Notes: generated by a model from the sequence alone, not told the origin. DNA of 64,000 bases from Streptomyces sp. NA02950 (GCF_013364155.1 NZ_CP054916.1:1611001-1675000), one strand, 5' to 3'; shown: positions 50,783 to 61,051, numbered from the stretch's first letter. Translations and numbers: made by a program.

Positions 50783-52062
50783 ACACCACGCAGCAGACAC
50801 CGGCGGAAGAGGCCCGGTCCACCGGCACCACCCTGGGTCCGGCCTTCCACTCCGGCCGGGGCCCCTGGCTCACCGCCGAGGACGGCACCGTGTGGTTCGA
50901 CGCCACATCGGGAAGCGGCGCGGCCACCCTCGGCCATCAGCACCCGGCCGTGGTCGCCGCCACCACCGCCCAGCTGAACCGGCTGGTGCACACCGGTTGC
51001 AAACTGGGCTCGGACGCACGCACCCGGATGGTCCGGCGGCTGGGCGGGCTCAGCCCGTACCGGGTCCCGGCCGTCCTGCCCACGGTGACCGGCGCGGAGG
51101 CGGTGGAGACCGCCCTGAAGATCGCCCGCGCGGCCACCGGCCACCGTGCGGTGGTCGGCTTCACCCACGGCTATCACGGCAAGACCACCGGTGCCCTCGG
51201 GCTCACCTGGCGCGCGGAGTTCAAGGAGTACAGCGCGCTGCCGTCGGGCACGGTGGTCACCGCCACCCTGCCCGATCCGCGCACCGGCAGGGCCGACGGC
51301 CCCGAGGCGGTGGCCGCCCTGCGGGCGGACCTGGCCACGGCGCTGGACGCCGCGGACCGCCTCGGCGGCACCGCCGCGGTGGTCCTGGAGCCCATCCAGG
51401 TCACCGAGGGGCTGCTGATCGTTCCGCCGCCGCTGCTGGACGAGATCGCCCGCGCCGCGCACGCCCGGGGCGCCCTGCTGGTGCTGGACGAGATCTACAC
51501 CGGACTCGGCCGGGCGGGGCGGATGTTCACCGCCGAGCTGATGGCCGAGACCCCCGATCTGACCCTGGTGGGCAAGACACTGGGCAACGGGTTCCCCATC
51601 GGCGCCGTGGTGGGTGAGCGCACGGTGCTGGACGCGCTTCCGGCCGGGGTGCAGACCTCCACCTTCTCCGGCTCACCGCTGAGCTGCGCCGCGGCCGAAG
51701 CGGTGCTGGACACCGTGATCGCGGAGGAAGTGCCCACCCGTGCGAAGGAGTTGGGCGACCGGCTCGCCACCGACCTGGCCAAGCTGGCGGTGCGCTTCCC
51801 CTGGATGGCCGCGGTCCGCACGGCCGGAGCCCTGGCGGCCTTCGACTGTGTGACGGACGGCCGGCCGGATCCGGCACTCGCGCAGGCCGTCAGAGGCGCG
51901 GCACTGCGCGGGCGGCTGCTGTTGTTCGGCGGCGGGCCCGAGGGCGCCAGCATCAAGATCGTGCCCCCGGCGCTGCTGGAGGAGCGGGACTACCGGTTCC
52001 TGGCCGAGGGACTGGCCGCCGCCGTCGCCGCGGCCGACCACGGGGAGGAGGCGCGGTCATGA
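50779..52062 (+). CDS. Class III aminotransferase (PLP)
   Basis: 427 residues. Seen: TVTGAEAVETALKIARAATG (PLP phosphate), GFTHGYHGKTTGALGLTW (Tyr stacking on PLP), LVLDEIYTGLGRAGRMF (Asp pairing with the pyridine N), and the Schiff-base Lys in LVGKTLGNGFPIGAVV. Moves an omega or ring amino group, using for example glutamate or ornithine. ATGA overlap with the enolpyruvyl transferase and with the next gene: tightly coupled, so it likely acts on the product of its neighbours. Confidence 0.93.
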   Translation: MNTTQQTPAEEARSTGTTLGPAFHSGRGPWLTAEDGTVWFDATSGSGAATLGHQHPAVVAATTAQLNRLVHTGCKLGSDARTRMVRRLGGLSPYRVPAVLPTVTGAEAVETALKIARAATGHRAVVGFTHGYHGKTTGALGLTWRAEFKEYSALPSGTVVTATLPDPRTGRADGPEAVAALRADLATALDAADRLGGTAAVVLEPIQVTEGLLIVPPPLLDEIARAAHARGALLVLDEIYTGLGRAGRMFTAELMAETPDLTLVGKTLGNGFPIGAVVGERTVLDALPAGVQTSTFSGSPLSCAAAEAVLDTVIAEEVPTRAKELGDRLATDLAKLAVRFPWMAAVRTAGALAAFDCVTDGRPDPALAQAVRGAALRGRLLLFGGGPEGASIKIVPPALLEERDYRFLAEGLAAAVAAADHGEEARS

Positions 52063-53300
52063 CCTTCCAGCAGTTGTCGGAGGATGTCCTGGAGTCCGGT
52101 CTGTGCACCGTGTGCGGGGCCTGCCAACTCGCCTGTCCGCCCGGGGTGATCGGCTTCGACGGTCTCGAGCCGGTGCTCACCGAACCCGCCTGGACCGCGT
52201 CCGACTGCGGCACCTGCAACGACTGCCTCACGGTGTGCCCCGGGGCCGACCCGGCCACCCCGCACGCCGAGGAGCGGCTGTTCGGCCGGACCCGCACCCC
52301 CGAGGAGCGGTGGACCGGCATCTTCTCGGAGGTGCTGGCCGGGCACGCGCTCTCGCCCGAGCTGTACGAGGCGTCCGCGAGCGGCGGGAGCCTGAGCGCG
52401 CTGCTCCAGACCGCGCTGGTGGCGCTGGAAGCGGATGTGGTGCTGTCGATGGGACGCGACCCGGAGCAGCCGTGGCGGGCCGCCCCGCGGCTGGTCCGCG
52501 ACCCCGCCGAGCTGACCGAGACCGCCCAGTCCACCTATCAACTCGCCCCGTACCTGGGACTGTTGCGTACGATCATGGAGTCCGAGCCGGACGCCATGGT
52601 GGCGCTCACCGGAGTGGCCTGCCACATCCAGGCGATGCGCAAGCTCCAGGCGATGGACACCGCTGCGGGGCGCTGGGCCCGGGACCACGTGGTGCTGATG
52701 ATGGAGCCCGCCTGCTCCTCCAACACCCGTCCCGAGGGCACCGCCTCGGTGATCGAGCAACGCGCCCAGGTCCCGGTGGAGTCGGTGGTCCGGCTGCGCT
52801 ACCGCGAGGGCGACTACCCCGGTGAGATCGCCATCCGCACCGACGACGGCGAGACCCACCAGGTGCCGTTCTGGCAGGCGGTGCGCGACTTCGCGAGCAA
52901 CAAGACCCACCGCTGTCTGGCCTGCGGCGACTGGATGTCGGGCCTGGCCGATGTGAGTGTCAGCGACGGCGACCCCAATATCTTCGCCGCCAGCGTCAAT
53001 GGCGTCGAACAGCCCAAGCACGGGCGGGTGTTCGTCCGTACCAAGAGCGGATCGGAGGCGGTGGCCGCGGCCGACTTCCACGGGCTGCTCTCGTTCCGCC
53101 CGGTGGAGCTGCGCGGACTCAACCTCGGGCTGGAGCGCAAGCGCAACCGGCGGGCGTCGTACGAGCGCTCCGGCGCGCCGATACCCGCCGGGCCCATTCC
53201 GCACCACCGGGAGGAGCTGGAGATCATCCCCGACGAGCAGTGGATCGCCGCTCCGGACGAGCCCGCGCGGGACACCGCGGAGCGGGGTGAGCGCCGGTGA
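52059..53300 (+). CDS. FrhB-like coenzyme F420 hydrogenase/dehydrogenase beta-subunit family protein
   Basis: 413 residues. Two [4Fe-4S] ferredoxin-type clusters at the N-terminus (CTVCGACQLACPPG and CGTCNDCLTVCPG), an FAD domain, and a late CLACGDW. Related to F420-reducing hydrogenase beta subunits and plant 7-hydroxymethyl chlorophyll a reductase, which reduce using ferredoxin or F420. Probably a ring or double-bond reductase in this pathway. ATGA overlap upstream and GTGA overlap downstream. Confidence 0.9.
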   Translation: MTFQQLSEDVLESGLCTVCGACQLACPPGVIGFDGLEPVLTEPAWTASDCGTCNDCLTVCPGADPATPHAEERLFGRTRTPEERWTGIFSEVLAGHALSPELYEASASGGSLSALLQTALVALEADVVLSMGRDPEQPWRAAPRLVRDPAELTETAQSTYQLAPYLGLLRTIMESEPDAMVALTGVACHIQAMRKLQAMDTAAGRWARDHVVLMMEPACSSNTRPEGTASVIEQRAQVPVESVVRLRYREGDYPGEIAIRTDDGETHQVPFWQAVRDFASNKTHRCLACGDWMSGLADVSVSDGDPNIFAASVNGVEQPKHGRVFVRTKSGSEAVAAADFHGLLSFRPVELRGLNLGLERKRNRRASYERSGAPIPAGPIPHHREELEIIPDEQWIAAPDEPARDTAERGERR

Positions 53301-54370
53301 CCTCCATCACCGCGCCACCGGCCCTGACCTCCCGGCGGCTGGTGGCCGGGGACCGGGCGCTGCCGGACACCGTCACGGTGCGCACCGGTCCGCCCGGCCG
53401 CGGCGAGCTGCGCGTCCGGGCCGCGTACAGCCTGGTCAGCCCCGGTACCGAACTGCACTATCTGGACCGCTGGGCGGGCACCGGGGAAGGGCTGCCGCTC
53501 GGCTACTGCTCGGCCGGAGTGGTGGACGCCGTCGGGCCCGGGGCGCCGGGGTTCGCCGTCGGCGACCGGGTGACCGCGATGGGCTGGGGCGAGGCCGTGC
53601 ACGGCGATGTGGTCACGGTGCCCTACCGGCTGTGCCGCCGGGTCGCCGACGGAGTGGACCTGGCCGACGCGGTGGTGGCCAATCTGGCCGCCACCGCCGT
53701 GCACGCCGTGGACCGGGCGGAGTTGCGCCCCGGCGACGAGACCGCGGTGGTCGGCGCGGGGATGGTGGGGCTGCTGGTGGCCCAGATCGCCGCCGTGCGG
53801 GACCATCGCGCCACCGTGCTGGACCTGCGGCCCGAACGGGTGGGCGCGGCCGCCTCGTTGGGACTTTCCGCGGCCACCGGCCGGGACTTCTTCGACCGTG
53901 AGGAGAAGGGGGCGGAGCTGCCCGAGGGCGGCCGCTGTGTGTTCCTGTGCGGCACCGGGGAGGCCGGGGAGACCCTCGCCGCCGCGGCCCGCTGGGCGGG
54001 CCGGGCACCGGGCCGCCCCCGGCTGGTGGGGGTGGGCCGCTTCTCGGCGCGGGTGGACTTCAGCGTCGAGCTGGGCAACCTGGACATCCGCTACGCCGCC
54101 CGCTGCGGCGCCGGTTACCGCGATCCGTCCTACGCCCGCGGGCTGTCCGACGTGAGCGCGCCCGAGGGCGAGGGCACCGTCACGGAGAACCTTCAGCGCG
54201 CCCTGGACCTGATCGAGGACGGCGCCGTCCAGCCGGCCCGGATGGGGCTGCCCCGGGTGCCGCTGGAGCGGGCCGCGGAGGTCTACGCCGAGCTGCGCGA
54301 GCGCCCGGCGCACCCCGCCGTGATCTTCACCTACGGAAGCGGCGAGGCGAACGAGGGGAGCCGGGCATGA
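53297..54370 (+). CDS. MDR (zinc-type alcohol dehydrogenase-like) oxidoreductase, SPGTE variant
   Basis: 357 residues. The MDR fold is clear (Rossmann GAGMVGLLVAQIAAV near residue 150), but the catalytic zinc Cys and the GHE motif are missing: the region reads AAYSLVSPGTELHYLDRWAG and LPLGYCSAGVVDAVGPG. This SPGTE form occurs in zinc-free MDR enzymes such as the BchC branch. A reductase or dehydrogenase on a non-alcohol substrate is plausible. Start GTG, GTGA overlap. Confidence 0.85.
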   Translation: MTSITAPPALTSRRLVAGDRALPDTVTVRTGPPGRGELRVRAAYSLVSPGTELHYLDRWAGTGEGLPLGYCSAGVVDAVGPGAPGFAVGDRVTAMGWGEAVHGDVVTVPYRLCRRVADGVDLADAVVANLAATAVHAVDRAELRPGDETAVVGAGMVGLLVAQIAAVRDHRATVLDLRPERVGAAASLGLSAATGRDFFDREEKGAELPEGGRCVFLCGTGEAGETLAAAARWAGRAPGRPRLVGVGRFSARVDFSVELGNLDIRYAARCGAGYRDPSYARGLSDVSAPEGEGTVTENLQRALDLIEDGAVQPARMGLPRVPLERAAEVYAELRERPAHPAVIFTYGSGEANEGSRA

Positions 54371-56343
54371 CGAGCGCACCGCCCCCGGACACCGGCCACC
54401 GCCCGTTCCCCACCGCCGAGTCGGCCGGAACACTGGTCCACCGGTTCCTGGAGACCGCCCGGGCCCGCCCCGACCGCGAGGCCGTGGTGACCCCTGAGGT
54501 CCGCTGGACCTACCGGCAGGCGGAGGAACGATCCGCCCGGGTGTGCGGAGCGCTGCGCACGGCCGGGCTGCGCCCCGGGGACCGGGTGGGGCTGCTGTTC
54601 TCGCACGGCGCGGAAATGATCGCGGCGCTGCTGGGCGCCCTGCGCGCCGGAGTGTCGTACGTCCCGCTGGACGGCGCGTACCCGGCGGAGCGGCTCGGCT
54701 TCATGGCGTCCGACGCGGGGGTCCGCGCGCTGGTCACCGGCACCGCGCACACCGCGCTCGCGGAACGGCTGGCGGGCGGGGCGTTCCCGGTGCTGGCGTA
54801 CGAGGACGTCGTACGCGGTGACGCGGCGGCGGGGGCGGGGGTCCACGCGGTGCCGGAGGGGGAGGCGTACGTCCTCTACACCTCCGGCTCCACCGGGCGC
54901 CCCAAGCCGGTGGCCCAGTGGCACCGCAATGTGCTGCACCACACCCGGGCCTGGGCCGACGGGCTGGCCATCGGCCCGCGGGACCGGCTGACCCTCCAGT
55001 CCGCATACAGCTGGGACTCGGCCGTCCAGGACACCTTCGCCGCGCTGCTGACCGGCGCGGCCCTGTATCCGGTGGACCTCAAGGCGCTCGGCGTGACCGG
55101 GCTGCTGGAGTGGATGGCCGCCGAGGAACTGACCGTCTACCACTCCACCCTGCCGGTCTTCCGGGCGCTGGTCCGGGCGATGGCGGGCCGTGGTGTCCGG
55201 CTGCCCGCGATGCGGATGCTGGCGCTGGGCGGGGACACGCTCCATCTGGCCGATCTGGACGCTGCCCGACGCCACTTCGAGTCCGGGTGCCAGGTGGCCG
55301 GCGCGTACGGCTCCACCGAGTGCTCCTGTGCGCTGCTGCGGGTCGCGGACCCCGGATACCGGCCGCCCACCGGGGTGTTCCCGCTGGGCGACCCGGTGCC
55401 GGAGACCGAGGTGCGGCTGGAGGACGCCGGGGGCCGTACCGTCGAGGGGCCGGGCGAGGGCGAGATCGTGGTGGTCAGCCGGTATCTGGCGCCGGGTTCG
55501 GTGCCGGACGGGCGGACGTACCGCACCGGCGATCTCGCCCGGCGGCTGGACGACGGCACCCTGCTGCTCATCGGGCGCCGGGACTTCCAGGTCAAGATCT
55601 CGGGCATCCGGGTGGAGACCGGTGAGGTGGAGAGCGCGCTCAAACAACTGCCGCAGATCCGCGAGGCGGTGGTGATGCCCTTCACCGACGGCCTGGGCGA
55701 GCGCCAGCTGGCGGGGTACGTGGTGGCCGCCGACGGGGCGCGGGCCGAGCCCGCCGCGCTGCGCACCGCGCTCCGGCGCACCCTGCCGGACCATGCGGTG
55801 CCCACCGCCTATGTCCCGCTGGACGAACTGCCGCTGACGGCCAATCACAAGATCGACCGGGCGGCGCTGCCGCATCCGAGCACCGCCGCCACGACGGGCA
55901 CCGGAACCGGGGAGCCGCCGCCCGTCGGCAGCCCCGCCGAACGGGCCGTGCTCGAGGCGTGGCGGGAGGTACTGGGCGTGGCCCGGCCCGGTCCGGACGA
56001 CAACTTCTTCGATCTGGGGGGCACCTCGCTGCGGATGGCCGCCGTGCACGAGCGGCTGACCCGGACGGTGGCCCCCGCGCTGCGGATGACCGATCTGTAC
56101 CGGGCGCCGACCGTCCGGGCCCTGGCCCGGCTGATCGCCCCGGCCACGGCTCCCCCGGAGACGGCCGCCACGTCGCGGGCCGCCCCGGGCGGCGGTTCCG
56201 CTCCGGGGCGGGACCGCGGTGAGCGCCGCCGCGGCGCGCGCTCCGCCCGCCGGTCGGAGGTCCGTGCCCGGATCGCCCCGCCCGACCCCCGCCCGCCCTT
56301 CGGTGAGACCCGCGACCCCGCCCCAGGAGGCATACGTGACTGA
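54367..56343 (+). CDS. NRPS adenylation-thiolation (A-T) didomain
   Basis: 658 residues. A domain about 25-530: YVLYTSGSTGRPKPVAQWHR (A3), SAYSWDSAVQDTF (Asp of WDS binds the alpha-amino group), GAYGSTECS, YRTGDLARR, GRRDFQVKISGIRVETGEV and PLTANHKIDR (Lys). T domain about 560-640 with phosphopantetheine Ser in FFDLGGTSLRM, then a basic tail. No condensation domain, so it acts as a loading module for the PKS that follows. Start ATG overlaps the MDR stop (ATGA). Substrate amino acid not predicted. Confidence 0.92.
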   Translation: MTSAPPPDTGHRPFPTAESAGTLVHRFLETARARPDREAVVTPEVRWTYRQAEERSARVCGALRTAGLRPGDRVGLLFSHGAEMIAALLGALRAGVSYVPLDGAYPAERLGFMASDAGVRALVTGTAHTALAERLAGGAFPVLAYEDVVRGDAAAGAGVHAVPEGEAYVLYTSGSTGRPKPVAQWHRNVLHHTRAWADGLAIGPRDRLTLQSAYSWDSAVQDTFAALLTGAALYPVDLKALGVTGLLEWMAAEELTVYHSTLPVFRALVRAMAGRGVRLPAMRMLALGGDTLHLADLDAARRHFESGCQVAGAYGSTECSCALLRVADPGYRPPTGVFPLGDPVPETEVRLEDAGGRTVEGPGEGEIVVVSRYLAPGSVPDGRTYRTGDLARRLDDGTLLLIGRRDFQVKISGIRVETGEVESALKQLPQIREAVVMPFTDGLGERQLAGYVVAADGARAEPAALRTALRRTLPDHAVPTAYVPLDELPLTANHKIDRAALPHPSTAATTGTGTGEPPPVGSPAERAVLEAWREVLGVARPGPDDNFFDLGGTSLRMAAVHERLTRTVAPALRMTDLYRAPTVRALARLIAPATAPPETAATSRAAPGGGSAPGRDRGERRRGARSARRSEVRARIAPPDPRPPFGETRDPAPGGIRD

Positions 56344-59300
56344 GCAGCTGGAGGACTCCCCCCTGTCCGGGCGGATCGCCGTCGTCGGCATGGACTGCCG
56401 GTTCCCCGGCGCCCGCGACCACACCGAGTACTGGCGCAACCTCCTCGCGGGCACCGATCACCTCACCGATCTGGACGAGGAGCACCTGCGTGCCGCCGGG
56501 GTGCCGGAGGAGACGTTCACCGGCGACCGCTATGTGCGCCGGGCGGCGGTGGTCGAGGACGCCGACGCCTTCGACGCGTCGTTCTTCTTCCTCAGCTCCC
56601 GCGAGGCCGAGCGGATGGACCCGCAGCTGCGGCTGTTCCTCCAGACCTCCTGGGCGGCGCTGGAGCACAGCGGCCATGACTCGGAGGTCTACCCGGGCCG
56701 GATCGGTATCTTCGCCGGTTCGCTGACCAGCACCTATCTGCTGAACAACGTCCTGACCGGGGAGCGCGGTTTCAACGGTTCGCTGCCCCGGTTGCAGCAG
56801 GACATGGCCACGCTGATGGGCAACGACCCCAACTACCTCACCACCCGCGCCTCGTACCACCTGAAGGTCACAGGGCCCAGTTTCGCGGTACAGACGGCCT
56901 GTTCCACCTCGCTGGTGGCGGTGCACGTGGCGGCGCAGAGCCTGCTCGCCGAGGAGTGCGATGTGGCGCTGGCCGGCGGAGTGGCGCTGCGCTTCCCGCA
57001 GGAGGCGGGATACGTCCACGAGACCGACGGCATCGCCTCGGCCGGGGGCACCGTGCGGCCCTTCGACGCGGGCGCGGACGGCACCGTGTTCGGCAACGGC
57101 GTCGGGGTGGTGGTGCTCAAACGGCTGGAGGACGCGCTCGCCGACGGGGACACCGTCTGGGCGGTGCTGCGCGGTTCGGCGGTCGGCAACGACGGCAACG
57201 ACCGCGCCGGATTCACCGCGCCCGGGATCTCCGGCCAGGCCGCCGTGCTCGGCGAGGCGCTCGGGGTGGCCGGGGTGGACCCGGCCTCGGTCAGCTATCT
57301 GGAGGCCCACGGCACCGGAACCCGGATCGGCGACCCGATCGAACTCGCCGCCGCGGCGCAGGTCTACCAGGTGGACGGCGCTCCCCCGCTCACCCTGGGC
57401 TCGGTCAAGGCCAACATCGGGCATCTGAGCACGGCCGCCGGTGTCGCCGGACTGATCAAGTGTGTGCTGATGCTGCGCCACCGGACACTGGTGCCGACCC
57501 CGCACTTCACCGAGTGGAACCCGGAGTGCGAGGTCGAGGGGACCCGCTTCCGGATGGGCACCGCGGTGGAGCCGTGGCGGCGCGGTGACGGCCCGCTGCG
57601 GTGCGCCGTCACCTCCACCGGGATGGGCGGCACCACCGCCCATGTCGTCCTGGAGGAGGCACCGGAGGCCGCCGTGTCGACGGACGGGGCCGCGCCCGCC
57701 CCGCCGGTGGTGCTGCTCCCGGTGTCCGCCAAGTCGCCCGCCGCGCTGGAGACCGCGCGGCTCGCCCTCGCCGACGCCCTGGAGGAGACAGCGCCGGAGG
57801 ACGCCCCGCACACACTCGGCGACATCCATCTGGACGACGTGGCGTACACCCAGGCCACCACCCGGCACACCTTCGACTACCGGGCCGTGGTCACCGCACC
57901 GGACCGGGCGAGCGCCGTCCGGGCGCTGCGCACCGCCGATCCGCGGTTCGTCTTCCAGGACTCCGGCCACCCCGCCGACCGCCCGGTCACCTTCCTCTTC
58001 CCCGGCCAGGGCGCCCAGTACCCCGCCATGGGCCAGGGCTGGTACGAACACCTGCCGGTCTTCCGCGACACGGTGGACGAGTGCGCCGCACTGCTCGAAC
58101 CCCGTCTCGGGCTCGATCTGCGGGACGCGCTCTACCCCGCGCTCCGCGGCCACCAGGGCGAACGCCACGACCTGGGCCGGACCCGGCTCACCCAGCCCGC
58201 CCTGTTCACCGTGGAGTACGCCCTCGCCCGGCAGTGGATGGCGTGGGGCATCCGCCCGACCGCGCTCATCGGCCACAGCGTGGGTGAGTACGTGGCGGCC
58301 ACCCTGGCCGGGGTGTTCCGGCTGCCCGACGCGCTACGGGTGATCGCCGAACGCGGGCGGCTGGTGGACGGACTGCCCGCCGGGGTGATGCGGGCCGTGA
58401 TGACCACCCCCGAGGAGCTGGCGCCGTACCTGGGCGACGGCGTGGACCTGGCCGCGGTCAACGAACCGGCGGTGTGCACCGTCGCCGGATCGCGCGAGGC
58501 CGTCCGGGCGCTGACGGACCAGCTGACCGCGGATGGTGTGCCGCACCGCAAGGTGTCCACCTCTCACGCCTTCCACTCCGCGATGATGGACCCGGCCGTG
58601 GAGCCGCTGACCGAGGTGGTGCGCGGGGTCGGACTGAGCCGCCCGCGGATCCCGTTCCTGTCCAACCGCACCGGCACCTGGATCCGCGACGAGGAGGCCA
58701 CCGACCCCGCGTACTGGGGCGCGCATCTGCGGGACACCGTGCGGTTCGCGGACGACGTGGCCACCGCGCTGGCCGAGGGCGTCCAGGTCTTCGTGGAGGT
58801 GGGCCCCGGCCACACCCTGGCCACCTTCACCCGGCGCCACTCGGACCGGCAGACGGGTGTCCCGGTGGTCACCTCCACCGCACGCGCCAAGGACCCGGCC
58901 GCCGATCTCACCGCGCTGACCGCCGCGCTCGGCCGGCTGTGGGCGATGGGGCTCACCCCCGACTGGGCGGGCTACTACGCGGGCCGCGGCCGCCGCAAGG
59001 CACCGCTGCCCACCTACCCCTTCGAGGCCACCCGGTACTGGGTCGAGCCCGGTTCGGGGCCGCTGACCGGGGCGGGCGGCCGTACCGGCTCCGGCGCGGT
59101 GGGCAAACTCCCGCTGGACGCGTGGTTCTCGGTACCGGTGTGGCGGCCCGCGGTCGGCACGCTCGACACGGACGTGGCCCCGATCACCGAACCGGTGCTG
59201 CTGTTCGCCGACGCCCGGGGCACCGCCGCCCGGGTCGCCGGACACACGATCGCCGGTGAGGTGCTGACCGTGATCGCGGGCGAGGCGTACGGACGGCACG

Positions 59301-61051
59301 GGGACACCTTCACCCTGCGCCCCGACTCCGAGCAGGACCACGGCCGGCTGATCGGCGAACTGCTCGCCGAGAACCGGCTGCCGGGCCGGATACTGCACGC
59401 CTGGTCCACCGACCCGCTGCCGCCCGAGCGCGGTACCGAGCGCTTCGAAGTGGCCCAGCGCCGGGGCGTCTACAGTCTGATCGCCCTGGTCAAAGCGTTG
59501 GGCAAACACGATGTGACCCGCCCGCTCCAGCTGGACCTGATCAGCGCGGGGGCGTACGCCATCAGCCCGACCGAGCCCGAACCGGCCGCCGAACTGGTGA
59601 CGTTGGCGGTGGCCGCGCGGGTCATCGGCCAGGAGCACGGCAACATCGGCGCCCGCCACATCGATCTGCCCGCGGCCGTCGACCAGCGCTCGCTGCGCAC
59701 CCTGGCGGCCGAACTGACCTCCGTCCAGCCGCCGGAGCTGGCCGTCACCTTGCGCGGCGGCACCCGCTGGGTCGCCGATCTGGAGCCGGTGCGCGCCGAC
59801 TGGACCGCCGAGGCACGGTCCCGGCTGCGGGACGAGGGCGTCTATCTCATCACCGGCGGCCTCGGCGAGATCGGTTCGCTGATCGCCCGCTGGCTGCACG
59901 GCGAGACCCGGGCCCGGCTGGCGCTGCTGACCCGTGACGCGCTGCCCGGGCGAGAGGAGTGGGACACCTGGCTGGAGAGCCACGAGGACGACGACGAGAC
60001 CTCGCTGCGCATCACCCGGCTGCGGGAGCTGGAGGCGGCGGGCGCCGAAACCCTCCTGGTGCACACCGATGTGGCCGATGTGGACGGGCTGCGGACGGCG
60101 GTGGCGAAGGTCGAGGAGCACTTCGGCGCGCTGCACGGGGTGGTCCATGCCGCCGGGCTGCCCAGCGAGCAGTGGGACCGCGCCCTGACCAGTGCCGACG
60201 TGGAGCAGTGCCAGTGGCATTTCGTCCCCAAGGCCCACGGCCAGATCGCTCTGGAGCAGGTGCTCGCCGACCGCCCGGTGGACTTCTGTCTGATGCTGTC
60301 CTCGCTGGCCGGTGTGCTGGGCGGACTGCGGCTGCTGGCGTACGGCGCGGCCAACCACTTCATGGACGCCGCCGCCGAACGGGCCAACCGGGGCCTGGAC
60401 CGTACGGTGTGGATCAGCGCGGCCTGGGATGTGTGGCAGCACCACCAGGACGAGAAGCGGGCCATCTCGGCCATCGGCCGCAGCATGGACGACAAGGCGA
60501 TCCAGCCAGAGGAGGGGCTCGAGGCCATCCGCAGACTGCTGTCGCTGCGCGATGTCTCCCATGTGGCGGTCTCCACCTGGGACATCGGCTACCGGCTGGA
60601 CCAGTGGGTGCGCGACGAGCGGATCGTCCGGCCCAGCGCGGGGGCCGCGGCGCTCGGCGAGGAGGCGGCGGACACCGAGTCCGGCGGGCTCACCGAGCAG
60701 GTGGCCCGACTGGTGCGGGACGCGCTGGGAGCCGAGGAGATGCCCGTGGACGGGGACATCTTCGAGTTCGGCGGGGACTCGCTGCTGATCGTCCGGCTGC
60801 TGTCGGACGTCCGGGAGTTCTTCTCCGTCGAGGTGCCGCTGGCCGATGTGCTCGCCGAGCCGACCCCGGCCGCGCTGGCCGGGCTCGTCCAGCGGCGGCT
60901 GGACGCCCGCGAGGAGGGGGCACGGTCCGGCGGGGACGGCGAGGCCGATGAACTCGAGGCGCTGGCGGCGGAGCTGGCCGCGCTCGACCCCGACGTCACC
61001 GAACGGCTGCTGTCCGAGGCGGCCCTGGCAGAACAGCCCAAGGAGAGCTGA
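56336..61051 (+). CDS. Type I PKS module, KS-AT-KR-ACP
   Basis: 1571 residues. KS about 12-440 with Cys189 in TACSTSLVAVH, EAHGTGT and NIGHL; AT about 555-850 with Ser648 in GHSVGEY and the malonyl-type HAFH; an AT-KR linker; KR with ITGGLGEIGSLIARWL (NADPH, residue 1174) and YGAANHFMD; ACP with Ser1482 in EFGGDSL. No DH, ER or TE, so one malonate extension and ketoreduction. The GTG at 56336 follows CAGGAGG and overlaps the A-T gene by 8 bp. Probably extends the aminoacyl unit loaded by the A-T protein; release must be by another protein. Confidence 0.95.
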   Translation: MTEQLEDSPLSGRIAVVGMDCRFPGARDHTEYWRNLLAGTDHLTDLDEEHLRAAGVPEETFTGDRYVRRAAVVEDADAFDASFFFLSSREAERMDPQLRLFLQTSWAALEHSGHDSEVYPGRIGIFAGSLTSTYLLNNVLTGERGFNGSLPRLQQDMATLMGNDPNYLTTRASYHLKVTGPSFAVQTACSTSLVAVHVAAQSLLAEECDVALAGGVALRFPQEAGYVHETDGIASAGGTVRPFDAGADGTVFGNGVGVVVLKRLEDALADGDTVWAVLRGSAVGNDGNDRAGFTAPGISGQAAVLGEALGVAGVDPASVSYLEAHGTGTRIGDPIELAAAAQVYQVDGAPPLTLGSVKANIGHLSTAAGVAGLIKCVLMLRHRTLVPTPHFTEWNPECEVEGTRFRMGTAVEPWRRGDGPLRCAVTSTGMGGTTAHVVLEEAPEAAVSTDGAAPAPPVVLLPVSAKSPAALETARLALADALEETAPEDAPHTLGDIHLDDVAYTQATTRHTFDYRAVVTAPDRASAVRALRTADPRFVFQDSGHPADRPVTFLFPGQGAQYPAMGQGWYEHLPVFRDTVDECAALLEPRLGLDLRDALYPALRGHQGERHDLGRTRLTQPALFTVEYALARQWMAWGIRPTALIGHSVGEYVAATLAGVFRLPDALRVIAERGRLVDGLPAGVMRAVMTTPEELAPYLGDGVDLAAVNEPAVCTVAGSREAVRALTDQLTADGVPHRKVSTSHAFHSAMMDPAVEPLTEVVRGVGLSRPRIPFLSNRTGTWIRDEEATDPAYWGAHLRDTVRFADDVATALAEGVQVFVEVGPGHTLATFTRRHSDRQTGVPVVTSTARAKDPAADLTALTAALGRLWAMGLTPDWAGYYAGRGRRKAPLPTYPFEATRYWVEPGSGPLTGAGGRTGSGAVGKLPLDAWFSVPVWRPAVGTLDTDVAPITEPVLLFADARGTAARVAGHTIAGEVLTVIAGEAYGRHGDTFTLRPDSEQDHGRLIGELLAENRLPGRILHAWSTDPLPPERGTERFEVAQRRGVYSLIALVKALGKHDVTRPLQLDLISAGAYAISPTEPEPAAELVTLAVAARVIGQEHGNIGARHIDLPAAVDQRSLRTLAAELTSVQPPELAVTLRGGTRWVADLEPVRADWTAEARSRLRDEGVYLITGGLGEIGSLIARWLHGETRARLALLTRDALPGREEWDTWLESHEDDDETSLRITRLRELEAAGAETLLVHTDVADVDGLRTAVAKVEEHFGALHGVVHAAGLPSEQWDRALTSADVEQCQWHFVPKAHGQIALEQVLADRPVDFCLMLSSLAGVLGGLRLLAYGAANHFMDAAAERANRGLDRTVWISAAWDVWQHHQDEKRAISAIGRSMDDKAIQPEEGLEAIRRLLSLRDVSHVAVSTWDIGYRLDQWVRDERIVRPSAGAAALGEEAADTESGGLTEQVARLVRDALGAEEMPVDGDIFEFGGDSLLIVRLLSDVREFFSVEVPLADVLAEPTPAALAGLVQRRLDAREEGARSGGDGEADELEALAAELAALDPDVTERLLSEAALAEQPKES

